From Pempheris klunzingeri (taxonomy: Eukaryota; Chordata; Actinopteri; Acropomatiformes; Pempheridae), in contig NC_092031.1 of the NCBI RefSeq assembly GCF_042242105.1, positions 17,700,162 to 17,764,161 of the forward strand: a stretch of DNA of 64,000 nt, read 5' to 3'. Positions 10,387 through 23,731 of the stretch are shown piece by piece; positions within the stretch are counted from its first letter, which is position 1, and each line of letters starts with the position of its first letter. The position numbers were made by a program, and so were the translations under genes. The notes beneath the pieces are model-generated. The model searched no databases, had not been told where the DNA came from, and saw only the letters and a program-made list of their open reading frames with translations.

Positions 10387-13300
10387 ATGGAGTCTCAGAA
10401 TTCAAACCTGACCTGCGTCATATGCCTGGAGCGTTTCCGAATCCCTGTCACCATCCCCTGCGGTCACACCTTCTGTCAAAAGTGCATCACCATGTGCTGG
10501 GACACCAAGAGCAAGTCTGACCTGGGACCTCAGTGCCCCATCTGCAACGAGGAGTTCCCCACCAGGCCCATCCTCAAACGTAACGTGTCCCTGTCTGTCC
10601 TGACCGAGGCCGCCAACAGCACCGGCCCCTCCTGCAGAGAGTCCCTGATGAGGGGGAGCGAAGGGGCCAGAGCCATGCTGCTGTGCGATCGCCATAAAAA
10701 GCCTCTGGTTTATTACTGCAGGCAGGATAAAATGTCTGTGTGCTGCGAGTGCGGCATCTCCGAATGCATGAATCACGAGAAGGTCTTGTTGGAGGCAGAG
10801 CGGGAAAATCAAGAGGTACAGTAACGTAACGCCACCACGGCCGCTTTAGTTTTAACTCCAGCGTGTGTGAAAGCCACTGTCTTAATTTGATGTGTTTTCC
10901 TTACAGCTGCTGCTAGAAAGGAAGAGTAAGGAGGTGGGGAAGCTCATGGAAGAGACGGAAAAAAGTATTAAGGACCTGGCTGAGAATATCAGTCAAGCCA
11001 AGGTTAGTTCCAGACATAAGACCTAAGACGTGCCTCAAACTCATTAGTTTTTCTCACCATGTCAGAAATGTGACTTAAAGGGGAATCAACTCAAAGCCAG
11101 AGAAGGAAGCTGTCCTTCAAACACAGGGATAGGGTTATGTTTGTTTGATCCATGATGTGACAGAAGCCTCGCTCCCCTTTACAGCAGTTGATAGAGTTCA
11201 AAAGAAGGTTAGTCGTCCCTTAGTATGCTTCAAACTGATCGAATGCTGAAATTCACACCAGTGTTTTTCAACTCTGGGTGGCTTACCACATTGGCACAAC
11301 TTCCAGCATCTGTCTCGCAGGTGGAGCCAGTTCTGATAGAAACTAGGCCATTCATTAGTCTCCTTGCACGCCCACAACACTTGTAATGCATTTGCAAGAA
11401 ACATTCAGGTGACTGACGAAGCTGCAGCTCAGAAGACAATTAAGCTTGATATTGGTGTAAATTAAGAATTAAAACACCAATAACTGTGCGTTCCCGGATT
11501 CCTCACAGCGGGCATATGAATGTGCGTCTTCCGCAGGTAACCCTTCAGCAGACTTCCACCTGGGTCAGTGTCAAGTTCTCCACCCTGATTAAGATACTGG
11601 CTGAGAAGCAGGAGGCGACGGAGCTCTTCATTGAGGAGCAGAAAGAAGCTGCCATCACTGAGGCGGAGGCGCGGCTGGCTGAGCTTGAGGAGCGTTCCAG
11701 GATCCTCCGAGAGAGCCAGGGACAGATAGCGGCCATACATAACCTCTCTGATACAGAGCTCATCAAGGTCCGTGCCCTGTCTTTACACTGTCGTTCTTTT
11801 GGTAACGTGTAAGAGTAACGGGAAAGATGCTTTCAAAGAGCCGTTCACCAGCACTTCTGACAAAATAATGTCCGGTAATGGATGGATTTTTAAATGTCTT
11901 CAGCACCTCTGACCACACCCCACAGTGGAGGTATAGCACTCAGCGAGGTGAATAGTTCTACTGCTAGATGGCAGCAAAAGCAGGATTATACCTGTCGTGT
12001 CGTGTCGTATCTGTTTATAGACCTAAAACCGCAAAGTGACAAAAAACTTTGATAACTTCCTGATCTAACTTTGAAAAGCGCCCGTGATCATTAAGGGAAT
12101 TAGTTATTTGTTGCTTTGACAGAAGGTTTTAGGCAGAGAATGTTTAAATGTGGATGGCATGACTGCTTCTCTTCTCTGCTGTGAGTCACCCACAGCGCTA
12201 CACACAGTTATATACTAGAGAGATTATTAGAAACACTTCAATATGATGCAGTCTAGTGACCTCAGTAAGAAACATCTCTCAGAACAAACGGTACCCAATA
12301 TAAGCTTTGTGAAGGTAGAATGTGTGGCAGTGCTGGATTTGCATTCCATTGTATAGGTGTACCTAATAAAGTGGTCAGGGAGTGTAGGTAAAACATCATG
12401 TGGATGTCTATAATGAAGGAGAGACATCTACATCCTAACCGTATGCCTTTGTGTTCTATGGTTAAATGACAATTATCAATCAAGCATCGAACCAAATGCA
12501 CGTCATCTAGGTCTTTTTTACGTCTTCACAGGAGTCACTGCTTATAGAAGTTCCACGTTTTAAGGATATACCCACAGACGTAACGCCAAACCTCCAGGAG
12601 CGATTAAACAGCGCCACAGACGTCCTGTCCCGAGTCTCCAAGCTGGTGTGTGAGGACCTGGAGAAAGCTGTGAGCACCGCTGTGGGTCAGGACAAAGACG
12701 GTAATCTGCCTCTGGGGAAAGATGCCCCCCCCGTAGGAAGTTAACTGGTTTTGATAGCAGTTTGTTCCCCAGTTTTTCGCTCTGTGTTCTCAAGCTTGTC
12801 ACCGGTCTGCAGGTTCCCCTCAGGATAAGAGGCCGATCCTAGCTGTGGTCCCCAGTCCAGCTGCCCCGTGCCACCCTGGTGGGAGGGAAGGCCTTAGCGC
12901 TTGTAAGTCCTGTCTAACATTTTAGACTGCAGGTTTGCGTTAGACATTTACCAGATTATGTGATCAGTTCTTGCCTGATTCTTCTCTTCCTCATCACAGA
13001 CCGATGCTCTCTGACCTTTGACCCTCGCACGGCCAACCAGCACCTGTCTCTGTCCCAGGAGAACCGGAGGGCGGAGCACCTGACCTCGGGCCCTCGCCCC
13101 GTCCCGGCCCACGAAGCCCGCTTCGATCACACCTGGCAGGTGCTCTGCTTTGAGGGCTTCACCCACGGGCGGCACTACTGGGAGCTGGAGGTGTCCAAGC
13201 CGTGGGCCTACCTCGGGGTAAAGAACCGTGCACGTTGTGTTGGTATACGGAGTGGTTCATTGAGGGTCTGATATTCAGGCAATACATTTTTTACAGTATC

Positions 13301-14541
13301 TGAAATGAACTGTACCAGCAACTGTGAGCAACTGTTAAAATGAAAATGAATGATTCATTTTTTTTATTATAACCAGCTAAATTCCCAGATAGATATACTT
13401 AACATAGAAATATGGAAAAAGTTTGCAGATGTTGCTACTCCTTTTTGTAGAGCCAGTGCAATATGCAGCTTATTTGAGTCAAAGCCAATAGTTTGCTTTG
13501 ACTCGACTGATGATGCTCAGTGTGGTAGTTACACTAAAGTGTTTTTCAGGTGAACCTTTCCTGCCAAATGTGCCCCACACAGATTTTACTTTCATGTGGC
13601 ACCATTCGGGTGGTTGTTTTAGACGATCCAACCTTTATGATTTTTCCATCAATATTGGAATTGATGCATAACAAAGTAGCGCTTATTTTCCTTTGCGTCG
13701 ACTCAAATGAATCTAACAGCAGCCCAGAGAGGTCTGCAGCTTCATCAGCAGCTCTGTGACACTTTGATTTGTACTCGGGCACAGCGGCGCTCTGAGCTAA
13801 ATGCTGACATCACCATGCCCAGCACGCTCAAAATGACAACCGTGGCATCGATCGCGTCAAACATGGTGATGTGAAGCAGGTATAATGTGGACTATCTTGC
13901 TTGAGCAGGTTGATTGTATCGACCTGCTGGTGGCGCTGGAGGAAGAGTCGGGGGATCGCCGGTGATCAGGATGCATCCTCTGGGCTTCACGAATGTCAAC
14001 ATTTTGTGCTAAGACATCCAGTTGAAGTATAGACATGTCCGCAGACCTGTGGGTGGAGAGGATTCATCCTCTGGGCACAGTGGATGAATGTGCCGAGCTT
14101 GATAGCAATCCATTAAATAGGTGCCACCAGAGTTAGGACTGGTCCCACGTGTGAGTCTGCCTCGGCACAGCCTTCCTTTTTCCCTTGTGCCGCACACTTT
14201 TCATCTACATGTTCTCCTGTGCCTCCTGCCAGGTAACCTACAAGACCATCCCCAGGAAGGAGAAGGGGAAGAGGTGCATGGTGGGTATGAATGAACTGTC
14301 CTGGAGCCTGCAGCTGGACGAGCATCAGCTCAGCGCCTGGCACAACGGCCGGCGGGAGACTCTGACCGGCCACTCCCAGCACGGCCGCATAGGGATGCTG
14401 CTGGACTACGAGGCGGGGACGCTCACCTACTACGGAGACGGGCAGACCAGGCTCCACGCCTTCCACTGTGCCTTCACCCAGGAGCTGTTCCCCGCCTGCT
14501 GGATAGGAGAGGGGGTTAGCATCACCCTCTGCTCCCCGTGA
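10387..14541 (+). CDS. trim65: E3 ubiquitin ligase TRIM65 (RING, B-box, coiled coil, SPRY)
   Basis: Seven coding exons: 10387-10815, 10907-11002, 11537-11767, 12532-12700, 12813-12902, 13000-13217, 14233-14541. The total is 1542 bases, 513 aa. The RING finger is at residues 10-53 (C10, C13, C25, H27, C30, C33, C50, C53). The B-box is at about 100-130 (CDRHKKPLVYYC...CCECG...CMNHE). A coiled coil spans about 130-265. The PRY-SPRY domain covers about 340-513 (LTFDPRTANQHLSLS, GRHYWELEV, GMLLDYEAGTLTYYGDG). The 96- and 231-base exons match the usual TRIM exon lengths. TRIM65 identity rests on position beside mrpl38 and likeness to the human SPRY part (NLTFDPVSANRHFYLS). In mammals it ubiquitinates MDA5 and TNRC6; that activity is inferred here. 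The first in-frame ATG after the acceptor at 10363 is at 10387. Confidence 0.92.
12200..12390 (+). repeat. Dispersed repeat ending 'acctaataaagtgg' (trim65 intron 3)
   Basis: The blocks gatgcagtctagtgacctca, gtaagaaacatctctcagaa and the end aggtgtacctaataaagtgg appear in order. This ending is shared by a short repeat I have seen widely in teleosts. It is non-coding and its boundaries are approximate. Confidence 0.6.
13735..14115 (+). repeat. Copy of the 'cagcagctctgtga' dispersed repeat (trim65 intron 6)
   Basis: Shares cagcagctctgtga (13746-13759) exactly with 25792-25805, followed by gagctaaatgctgacatca, ggtataatgt, ggtggcgctggaggaagagtc and catcctctggg blocks in the family order. It fills much of the intron upstream of the last SPRY exon. 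Confidence 0.65.
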
Positions 14542-15184
14542 GCTGACTCATAAAGACAAGTGAAGAAGGGAGTAACAAGAAGCACTATCAAACGTGGGCA
14601 CTAGCTGACTCAACATAGAGGAACCCCCCCCCCCCTAACCATTTAGGGTGTTTTTTAGGTCTTTTTTTTCCTTTACAATAGCACTACTTAATTCTGTTTT
14701 TTTTTTTCTTAAAGGTTTGTATGAAATAACCTTCAGTTTTAGATTGATGTCTGCTGTCAGGTCTCCTCAACTCAGTATGTCAACATTCTTGTTCTTTCAC
14801 CACATAAAATCGAATTTCCTTGTTCTCTTGCAAGGCATTATGCATTCATTAGAGGTGGGCTCACAGGCAAATGACTCACTATAAAATGCACTCAATTATA
14901 AAATCCACGTACATGCTGAGGCCGTGCTGAGGGAGACTTTCTGAGGAGCAGATGAGAACGGTGGTGTCAGTCGATCCATTGTGTCGCTTTGAGAGTGCTG
15001 CACCACAACTAAGCTGGCGGCCACTGCATCATGTTCCTTAGTGTCCTAGACACAGATTCTGAAGTGTGGCACACGAGCGGTTCGGCTGCTCTTACAAAGA
15101 CACAACCTCAAAGGTTGGCATTGCGTGCTGCCAACATCTGAGGCGCAGATGTCAGATTTGACTGTGCCTGGCTCTGGTCTGCTC
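14542..15184 (+). other. trim65 3' UTR / downstream region
   Basis: Non-coding sequence after the trim65 stop, with C- and T-homopolymer runs. No AATAAA is seen close to the stop. The first good candidate signal on this strand is at 16701, so the 3' UTR may be about 2.1 kb and include the repeat that follows. Confidence 0.4.
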
Positions 15185-15600
15185 TGAAGAGAGAGTTCGT
15201 CGTTTTTTTGGGAGATCCGCTTCTTCGCTTTCTTGCTGAGAGCTAGAGAAGAAGATCAACACCACTCTCTGTACAGTCTGTGTCTGTATGCCAAATGAGA
15301 AGCTACAGCTGCTTAGCGTAGCTTAGCATAAAGACTGGAAGCGTATAGGAACAGCTAGCCCGTCACTGCTAACAAAACCTGTCCACCAGCACCTCCAAAG
15401 CTCACCAGTAAACATGTAGTATCTTGTTGCCAGGCGACCAGTGGAGACAGCCATCGGCACACAACCCTCCAAACAAACACGATGGAGTGTGTTAATGAGC
15501 TTTAGAGGAGCTGCTTGGGGGCTTTTGCTACCTTTGCTACAGTCAAACCTGTTTCCATTCTTAATGCTAAGCTAAGCTTAACATGTGGTGGCTTTAGCTT
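15185..15600. repeat. Second copy of the 'gcttagcataaagactggaa' repeat
   Basis: Contains cttcgctttcttgctgagag, cttagcgtagcttagcataa and aagactggaa, then cagcacctccaaagctca. The 20-mer gcttagcataaagactggaa at 15321-15340 recurs exactly at 33288-33307. It belongs to the same family as 6323-6674. Confidence 0.65.
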
Positions 15601-16700
15601 TACTTTAAGTGTACAGACATGGAGTCAATCTAACTCTCAGCAAGAGAAGGAATAAGTGTACGTCCTCCAGGGGTCAGAGCCTCTTATCGACCGCTGCCTT
15701 GTTTTAGTTGTTGATTTCAGAGAAACAGATGAAACCCTGCCTGGAGCACACAGACATACAGTACACACACACACACATAAGACATCATCGCAGCAACATA
15801 CAAGAAAGAGAGAGGGACATTTTTGCAATGCTAGGAGAAGCCATTTGTTGAGGAATTGCTGAAGCATAACTTCACAATATTGCCCCGAGCTGTCTGAAAA
15901 TCTGTCACGTCTCCTGGTTACACTTGAACTTAAAAATTTTCTAAATTCAAGTAGAAGCCTGGAAGGAAAAAAAAGTAAAAGAAATATGCTCATACATGCA
16001 CAAACCTTTTGTTTTTCTCCTTTAGCAAGTTTTAATCTTTGAGCGGTCCACCGAAATATGGGAGCCGGGTAATCATGTGGTGTGAGTGGGCCAGTAAACC
16101 ACTGCAGGGTATCCTGAACATAATTCATTCTATGAGCCACTGTCCTGTTCAGAGTACAGCCCCCTGTTGTACCATAAGAGAAGTAGGTGAGACCACAGTC
16201 ATCGTGGGCTGTTCGTTACTACTGAGAATATAGAACTGAGAATGGAACAGCGTTTTTATCATCTTGGGATCTCAGCATGGATGCACGAGTTGCCCTACGT
16301 GTACAGTCTCAAACCTGTGACGCTGACAGTGTTGTGACAGAATCTGCTGTACAAATGTTTTTAATGAGCTTTTGGCCTTTTTTTTTTTTTTTTTTAAATC
16401 ATTAGCACTTAGAGGGCATAGCTGTGACCTTTGGGATGGTGAGGTACTCGAGGCTCAGGACACCAAGCATCAGCCTTTGGGAAACTGCTGTGGATTTGCA
16501 CAAGCTGCCTGAGAGTGCAGACGAGGACTACTGACTCTGAGGAGGGAAAAGCACATTTCTAGGCTGTTTTGGCCTAATGACATAAAACATATCCCTTCAT
16601 GCTGACTTTGGAATATGTTTGTGTTAAGTATGCTAATGCACTATGCTGTGTTCAAAGTGGAATACCCATCAGTGTGTGATATGGCAATGCTCAGTGTAGA
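15601..16700. other. trim65 / wbp2 intergenic or long 3' UTR
   Basis: No gene seen. An apparent long open frame on the minus strand lacks codon structure or any recognisable motif. It includes an (AC)n run at about 15763-15776 and a T-tract at about 16379-16395. Confidence 0.4.
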
Positions 16701-16706
16701 AATAAA
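16701..16706 (+). promoter_or_regulatory. Candidate poly(A) signal for trim65
   Basis: AATAAA on the plus strand, the first strong hexamer after the trim65 stop. It lies about 155 bases from the candidate minus-strand signal of wbp2, so the two convergent transcripts would end very close together. Confidence 0.45.
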
Positions 16707-16859
16707 GACAGAGACGCTCTATTTCACATGAATCAGGATCCATTTAATAAAATCCAATCCAATGCATACATGCATTAGTTGACATCATGCTTTGTTTTTT
16801 TCTTACTTGAGCCATTTAAATTAATTGTTCAATAAATTACTTTGAAATAAATACAGAGC

Positions 16860-16865
16860 TTTATT
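16860..16865 (-). promoter_or_regulatory. Candidate poly(A) signal for wbp2
   Basis: AATAAA on the minus strand, about 1.27 kb after the wbp2 stop codon at 18135-18137. The long 3' UTR it implies has no genes in it. Confidence 0.45.
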
Positions 16866-18134
16866 ATTATTGTTGTTGTTGTTATACACACAGCCATGAC
16901 AGAGCAAAGAGGAGCCTGATGCATAGCATTCTGAAAGTGCAAAGAATCAGCCACAGATGTGCCACAGATACAGTATACAGATTAGTGGTGGAGGAAGGAA
17001 GAGTAGAGGCTCAGATACTGAGGTGCTCAGATCAGATTTAAAGACTGACCTCAAACTGGACAGTTACGACCACAACCACAGAGAGTAGAAACTGTGAGAA
17101 AATTCCCTAAAGGTCTTTGTTTGTTCCTGTAGTGTTTAACATGTACGTTAGAGGAATGAAAGGTGAAGCGGGCTGGCGGTGAGTCTGACCATGTTCTCGA
17201 ATGTTCAGAGGCATGACAAAACAGGAAGTTACATCACTGGGCGACTGCTCTGCTCTTGCACATTATAAAGATAATCCCTCCTGGCAGTGCGTCCCTCCAG
17301 GCCCTGGTCGCCCTCGCTCTCCGCTCTAATCCAGGATCAGGGATTCACTGCCGGGGCTTGACGCTGCTCTAATCTTTGTGGTCCTCTCATCCACTAAAAC
17401 ATGTCGGAGCAGAGCAGGCCACCCTGCAATCCGCTCTCTTTTACAAAAGCTAGTTTTTCTCTAGGTTAGTGTTCTTGAGAAAATATCACATTTTTTTAAA
17501 GTCTACATATTAAAAGCCTGTACACACAAATAATAGAAAAATAAAAGACTGCATTCAGCTTGCCTCTGAGTAGATTAGCAAAGGAATTACTTCAGTCTAG
17601 TTTAATAGACAGTCATAGAAAATTATAAGTGAGCTGCACAGCGTAGCTGAATCCAACGTTTAGGGTGGTGGTATGATTCTCAGGACACCTGCAAGGCAAT
17701 GAATGCTAAAATAGCCGGTCAGGTTTCACAAAGTTTTTGTCAACTACATCGAAAAAAATCTCCCAAATCCGGCAATCCTGACAACTTTGGCCTGAACAAT
17801 CTTCTTGTTTCTCTCAAAGACTACCAATACTACTGGTTTCCATCCAGTTAAGGTGCTTCTGGAGAGACTGAAGCGGATTACAATACATGATTTGTTAACA
17901 GGAATGTGAAGTAGGCTGAGGTGGGAAAGCGATGGAATGAGAAGAAGGTGAAACCAAAAGGAATGAGCTGGGAGGGAGGGAGGGAGGGAGGGATTGACAA
18001 AGAGGGTATTATGTTGATAAAAGAAAAACTTTGGCCTTCCTGACGTCCAGTTAATAGTTACTAGAATGAGAAATGAGGTGATCCACTAGGATGGAGATTA
18101 GAGGAGACAGGAATGAGGGTGAGATCCTGCAGGT
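16866..18134 (-). other. Probable wbp2 3' UTR
   Basis: Non-coding sequence between the wbp2 stop and the candidate poly(A) signal. It contains a short (GGGA)n tract at about 17972-17992. No other gene is visible. Confidence 0.45.
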
Positions 18135-21100
18135 CTACTGGTTCTTCTTGTCTTCTGGGGGGGAGTAGGGAGGAGGCTTGTCCTGTAGAGAGAGAACAGT
18201 TATGGTTTGAGACAGAGAGTATGTCATAAAACGAAATAGTTCATCAAAAGTATTTACATCTATTGCGGCACAAAACTTTGAGACACTTCGCCCACATTAG
18301 TTCAGTGTGTTTTTGCACCAGAGGACGACACAATGGCAGCAAATAAATCCTGGGGGGGTCAGCCCCATATTTAAGAGGAGCCAGTCTGATATCAGTGCTA
18401 ACTGGGTCTGAAGTGCCAATATGTTGTTTTTAAGGACTAAAGAAAAAGAGGGGCAGCTGCTGTGAGATGTAAACTATAAGGTGATCTGCCATTGGTTGTT
18501 GCTAAGCAGCTGTTACCATGTGTGACATTGCCCGTTGTGATTGCCGATCATTTTCTTGACAAACTGATGAAAATCCCTCATGTGGGAACATGATGAAAAA
18601 AGGCAGATAAACAAGTTCACTGTAGCAGAGTGCTGGGGGGCGGCTTACCTGTGGCAGGTACACGTGTGTAGGAGGCAGCGTGGCACAGCTGGCGCTCGCT
18701 GCTGCTTCAGCTGCTTTGGCCTCCGCTGGGAAAGACACAGGGAGGGTGGAGCGGCGGGTATTAATTAAACACGGTTTTATAATTAATCCTTCGGATAGAT
18801 GAGATGACTGAAACTAATCAAGCCTGAGGTACAAAGCGTGGTGCGATGGGGGGGGGGGGTTGTCTACAAAATTAAGAGGTAATTATTCTGTGGCTTGACA
18901 TAATAAAACTGTTAAAATGTCAGGGGAAGGGATTTTCTCCTGAAATGTAATAAATATGTAAAAAAAAAAAAAGTGTATGTGAAGCAGCCGACATGATGGA
19001 TCTGTTAGTGGCTGAACTCAATGACGTGATATCGATAAGAACTTGACCACTCAACAGCTTTTTGTGGGGTTTCCAACCACATCTCACATCTTCATCACGG
19101 ATGCTCAGAGTACATGAGTTTGCCCCACCCACTGATGAGGACCATGAGATGTGGCTGACAGCCCTTTTTCACCACAAGTGTCAAAGTTTCATGTTCTATA
19201 AATAACAATGTTTTTTCCAATACTGACATATACCAAGACATGCCCAACGTTTGCAAAAAAATTACATATAAAATCATCAAATTGATGTTCAGTGCTCCAC
19301 TGACACACTCAACAGTAGACAAAACTCACACAAAGCCTTTAGTAATTACTTTTGCTAGTTTCTAAACGTTTTCTTGTCCACTGACAAGTAACTTATCAGT
19401 AACTTTGATGATAATCAATTCATTAAATTAAGTCCCTAGTTCCTGCTTCCACACAGCATGTCTCTTTTATGTGATTTATCTGATAGATGGTCATCCAAAT
19501 TATCATTAGATTAATCAATAAACAGGATTTGCATCATGATCTGATACCACTAACAAAAACTAAGGTAATTCTGTGCCCAAGGTAAGTTACCCAAAGCACC
19601 TCAGAGCCATCACTTTCTTTACATTTCCATTTTTATTTACTCCTGGAGTGAACTAGAGCAATCACCACTTCGTTAGAAATCAGTCAGAGCCTCTTTGGCA
19701 GAATGGCTGACCTGCTGCTGAGGAGGGGAGGTCTGGGTCATGAGGGGGCTGCTGGCCCAGAGGAGCAGAATAAGGAGGCGGGGGTACGTAAGACGCAGAG
19801 GCATCAAACGCTGGAGGGTTGGGGTAGAATCCGCCTGGATAGCAGGAGCACAGAGTTGCAATTAGACCAGCTGCAACAAACACTTCCACAGGGCTTGAGG
19901 AAAACTGGTATCTGAAAATCGAGGTGATAATGATAACGATGAGAAGTATTACAGCCCCTACCTGGTGGAGGAGGGTTGGGGTAGGAGTAGCCGGGTGGAG
20001 GACCGGCAGGGTACATCCCGTTAGCCGGGGGAGGAGGGTAAGCGTAGGCCCCGTTGGCCATGTAGGGGCATCCACCAAACCCAGGAGTCACTGGCTGACC
20101 TCTTGACGCTGAGGAAACATAAAATTGAGGGCAATCAGCCAAAGCGGCAGCACTACAACAAGAATATTGTTAGTGTTGCTTTGTGACCGTACCCTGTGCT
20201 GCCACCTGCAGCATGTACTGGCCAAACTCTATAGCTCCTCCAGCAGCAAACACAAACTTGAACGTAGCAGTGCCCTCCCAGCCACCTGTAAGAGAGAATC
20301 CATGTGGTTACTGTGCGCTGAACCAGCTGATGCACAGAGGTACAACCACAGCACCAGCACACACATGTACACCTACCCCCAGGCTCTGCATTGACGGTGC
20401 CCTTGATGTAATTGGCTCCCAATACAGGTTGTTTGACCTCACAGCCCTTCATTAGGTAGAAGGGCATCATGAAGGATTGCAGTGCATCCCGCCCTTTAGC
20501 CACAAAGATCACCTGGAAGAAAACAACAGCAACTAACATCATCGCAGGAACTCATAACAACTTCAGTGTGTCCCTGCTCCCTTATAGGGCTGGGCAGAGC
20601 TAAACCTGCAGGAGTGCTGCAGGTTGTTGTATACTCGCTGCCAATGGTGACAGCATTAAGTCAGCATGAGGCAGTGGCTGAATAACAAATAAAACATCCG
20701 AGTCTCGTCTCTCACCCTGTATGGAGTTAGGTAGACGCTGCCCTTCTTGCCCTTTCTGAAGGCTTCAGGCAGACTGTCCGCATCACAGAAAAGCAGCTCC
20801 ACGTTATCATAGTTCATCAGCAAACTGGTGACCGAAATAGACGCAAGAACACAGTCACTTGATCACAGGACGCAACCATTTTGATGATCAAAAGAGACAT
20901 TTTCATTACATCACATTTTCAGTGTACAAAAATTAAAAACCTACATTATTTAAATGGGGTTTTGTATACGACTCAAACCCTACTTTCATGAGCTCTGACT
21001 TAGCAGCTTAAAAATGAAATCATTGGGTTATTGTGCAACAGTCCAGTTACTTAACATGGCTCATCAGTTGCTTTCAGTAAATAGTACTGTAGTAAAAGGA

Positions 21101-22021
21101 TTAGGCTTACATGCCATGTAGTGCCAAGGCTTACAACTGGTTCTGGGTGAGCTGTAATGGGTTTATCATTACGCCCCAATATGTTCTAGAGAAATCTGCC
21201 GCTAATGTCGATTCGTGTAAACTGCAGTGTCTTGGTCTGGATGTGACCAAACAAAAGAAGCCTTTTTAATAAAGCAGACCAAGGTGCAGATGGAGAAGCA
21301 GTGCAGCAGCAGCACCATACTGTAATAATGTTTAAGTTAAGTGAAGCTACAGTGTGATTAAATAACGTTTTAAGCACCGTACGTCTGTTTGAATATAACG
21401 TTTGAAACAAGGAAACAGTCACTTGTGCAGCCTGCTATTGCTGACTGCTGTGGTGATATAACAGGTTGAAGGCCATGCTTGGGCTACGAGACCGAATATT
21501 CTTTTAAGAAACATGGCGACTTAACAATTAACGCAGCCTTGCTTGGAATGTGGCATTTATGTGCATAATTGGTGTCGTTTTGCACCAATTAGGAAGCACT
21601 CTTCAATTCGGCTTTCATGTGATATACCATAAAGCACGTCGTTGAAGTAAAATGGATGATAATGTTTCACCGAGCTAGCTACCGCCAGCACAACATACAT
21701 TTGTTGATACATCCAGGTTATAGGAAAAATATGCTAACACATGCTAAAAGTTAAAATGAAACAGTTGAATTCAATTAACTCGGCTTTGTGTATTAGTTAG
21801 AAATGAGGAATGTGTGGCTGCTCTTAGTGTGGAAGGTATTTTCTCCAATTAGCAGAGTCTTTATTTTATCTATATTTTAAAAAGATTTTGGCGTGACGTC
21901 CTACACGTCCTATAACTTGTTAACGGTAACTGCTAGCTAGCCGATGCAGCCGCCGCCGTTACCTTTCACTGTTGTTGATGATGACTCCGCCGGACTCCGA
22001 GTGGTTCTGGTTCAGAGTCAT
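18135..22021 (-). CDS. wbp2: WW domain-binding protein 2
   Basis: Eight coding exons (transcript order): 22021-21963, 20824-20716, 20512-20377, 20285-20193, 20108-19962, 19834-19712, 18725-18649, 18182-18135. The total is 792 bases, 263 aa (human 261). The N-terminal GRAM/PH-like domain covers about residues 1-140 ([52 protein letters not shown]). The C-terminal half is Pro/Tyr-rich, with PPPY motifs in exon 6 ([10 protein letters not shown]) and exon 8 ([15 protein letters not shown]). The alanine-rich [11 protein letters not shown] segment is also conserved. The family binds WW proteins such as YAP and NEDD4-type ligases through PPxY and acts as a nuclear receptor co-activator. It is convergent with trim65 and divergent from unc13d. 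All phases agree. Confidence 0.96.
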
Positions 22022-22218
22022 GTCGACGGGCCTCCGGACTCTCCGACAGCAAGAAGACTGAATGCTGTGTTCCTCTAACAGAAGACGTGTCTGCAGGCCT
22101 GTCTGCAGCCTCGGTGGCCTTCCCCTGAGCGCTGATAACGGTTGTTGTGATGATAATGCTGCTCGGTTGGCCGCTGTTGCACCTGCACTTCCGCCTTACG
22201 CGAGAAACGCCCACTGTG

Positions 22219-22226
22219 TGACGTCA
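22219..22226. promoter_or_regulatory. CRE-like palindrome upstream of wbp2
   Basis: Perfect TGACGTCA about 200 bases upstream of the wbp2 ATG, in a CpG-containing stretch. This is a classical CREB/ATF site sequence. Binding is inferred. Confidence 0.45.
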
Positions 22227-23242
22227 CTCGCCCGTAAAACGTGATAGACGGGGGAAAAAGCAGATTTAAATGATTTATATTAAAGATTTTAACAGATATT
22301 AACAGGTCAGTGCAAGATGCCCTCATTTATGAGTGAAGGTGGACAAATGATGTATAAGCTAAGTAATAAAGAAATAAGTTTCTAGAGGGTTCTGTACTAC
22401 ACTATGAAATTCAACATTCAGAAAAAGTTTGGCAGGACATTTAATATTCTTAGTTTTTACATTGATGAGAAAAGTAAACTATCTCCTATGGTAGTTTGTA
22501 GTAGCAGTTATAGTAGTTTGCTATAATAATTTGCACTGATGCTTATATTTTACAGATGGACAAAGATTTTGTTGTCTTTGCACAGTCGTTACTACTTACT
22601 TTGTATATATGTGGCATATTTAATTTGTATCTAGAGCATGTTGAGTGTTCAACATGAAAAACAAGAGACAAATTGTCCAATATTATCTCACATGATGTGT
22701 AAAGATGTCTAACTTAAATAAAAATAAATAAATATTACACAGAATGTATCCTGGTAATCTGTATGTGCATCTATCTATGTACAATTGTATGTAGTGAACA
22801 TTTCTATACTTAATGCGTGTTAGAATGCATCTATTTTTACTTAGATTGATATAATATAGTATAATATTACATAGTAGATTCCTGCTGCGGGGTGACATCT
22901 CTTTATTGGCGGGGTGAATCCCATCCATTCAAGGGGCAGAAAATCTGCTCCAGGTGAGTCTTAGGCATGACAACATGACAATATTATGCCAAACAGAGGT
23001 CCTAAGAGGGTCATCACAGTTAATATTCAATGTGTGATTTGTTGTGCACAGGTAGTGTAAGGCCTGTGCCTCTTACAGTAAGGAGCAGCAATTCTCAGAA
23101 TCAGTCAAGGAGGGTAGAGCGGTCAGGTTGCAAAAGTACCCACATGCTTGTGAAAGATGCAACAAGATGCAAATTCACAACGTGGGTTGGCAAACAATAG
23201 TGGAAGCCTTTATTTGTCTGGGTCTGTCTTTGTCTTCCTCTG

Positions 23243-23273
<31 letters not shown>

Positions 23274-23575
23274 GGATCAGACAGTGGATCAGAGTGGCAT
23301 TGACTTTTGTGTGCCAAAAATACAGTAGGTTGTGTAACTGTGATATTTAGTTCAAATCACTGGGTCACACACACAGGAAGTGATGTAATTAGTGCCAAAG
23401 TGTACAGATCACATGCAGAGGAGGCCATCAGGAAATGACATCATACCTACATACACACATACATTCTATTCTTCCACCATATATAGCTAAAAAATGAGAC
23501 ATTTACAGTATGTGTCCACTGTCTATATTATTTCCCATTAAAACTAAGCTCACTATGTTTGCAGACAATTTTGAA
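22227..23575. other. wbp2 / unc13d intergenic region, left part
   Basis: AT-rich, no gene recognised. It contains an (AC)n microsatellite at 23243-23271 and a 'tatatgtggcatatttaatttg' stretch typical of neutral intergenic DNA. No promoter motif beyond the CRE near wbp2 is obvious. Confidence 0.45.
23243..23271. repeat. AC microsatellite
   Basis: An uninterrupted (AC)n tract of about 29 bases in the wbp2-unc13d intergenic region. Confidence 0.95.
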
Positions 23576-23576
23576 T

Positions 23577-23680
23577 TTTGAATTCCTGAATCGTTGGGTC
23601 TCTCTCTAATTAAAGAGTTTGGTCTAGACCTGCTCTTTATGTAAAGCGTCTTGAGATAACGCTGTTGTGAACTGGCACTA

Positions 23681-23731
<51 letters not shown>

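Noticed and set aside
10402-10812. 136-codon open frame on the minus strand
   Set aside because: It is the antisense of the RING/B-box exon of trim65, with no motif of its own.
15637-16140. 167-codon minus-strand open frame between trim65 and wbp2
   Set aside because: Low-complexity (AC-repeat derived) and cysteine/serine-rich with no domain or splice context.
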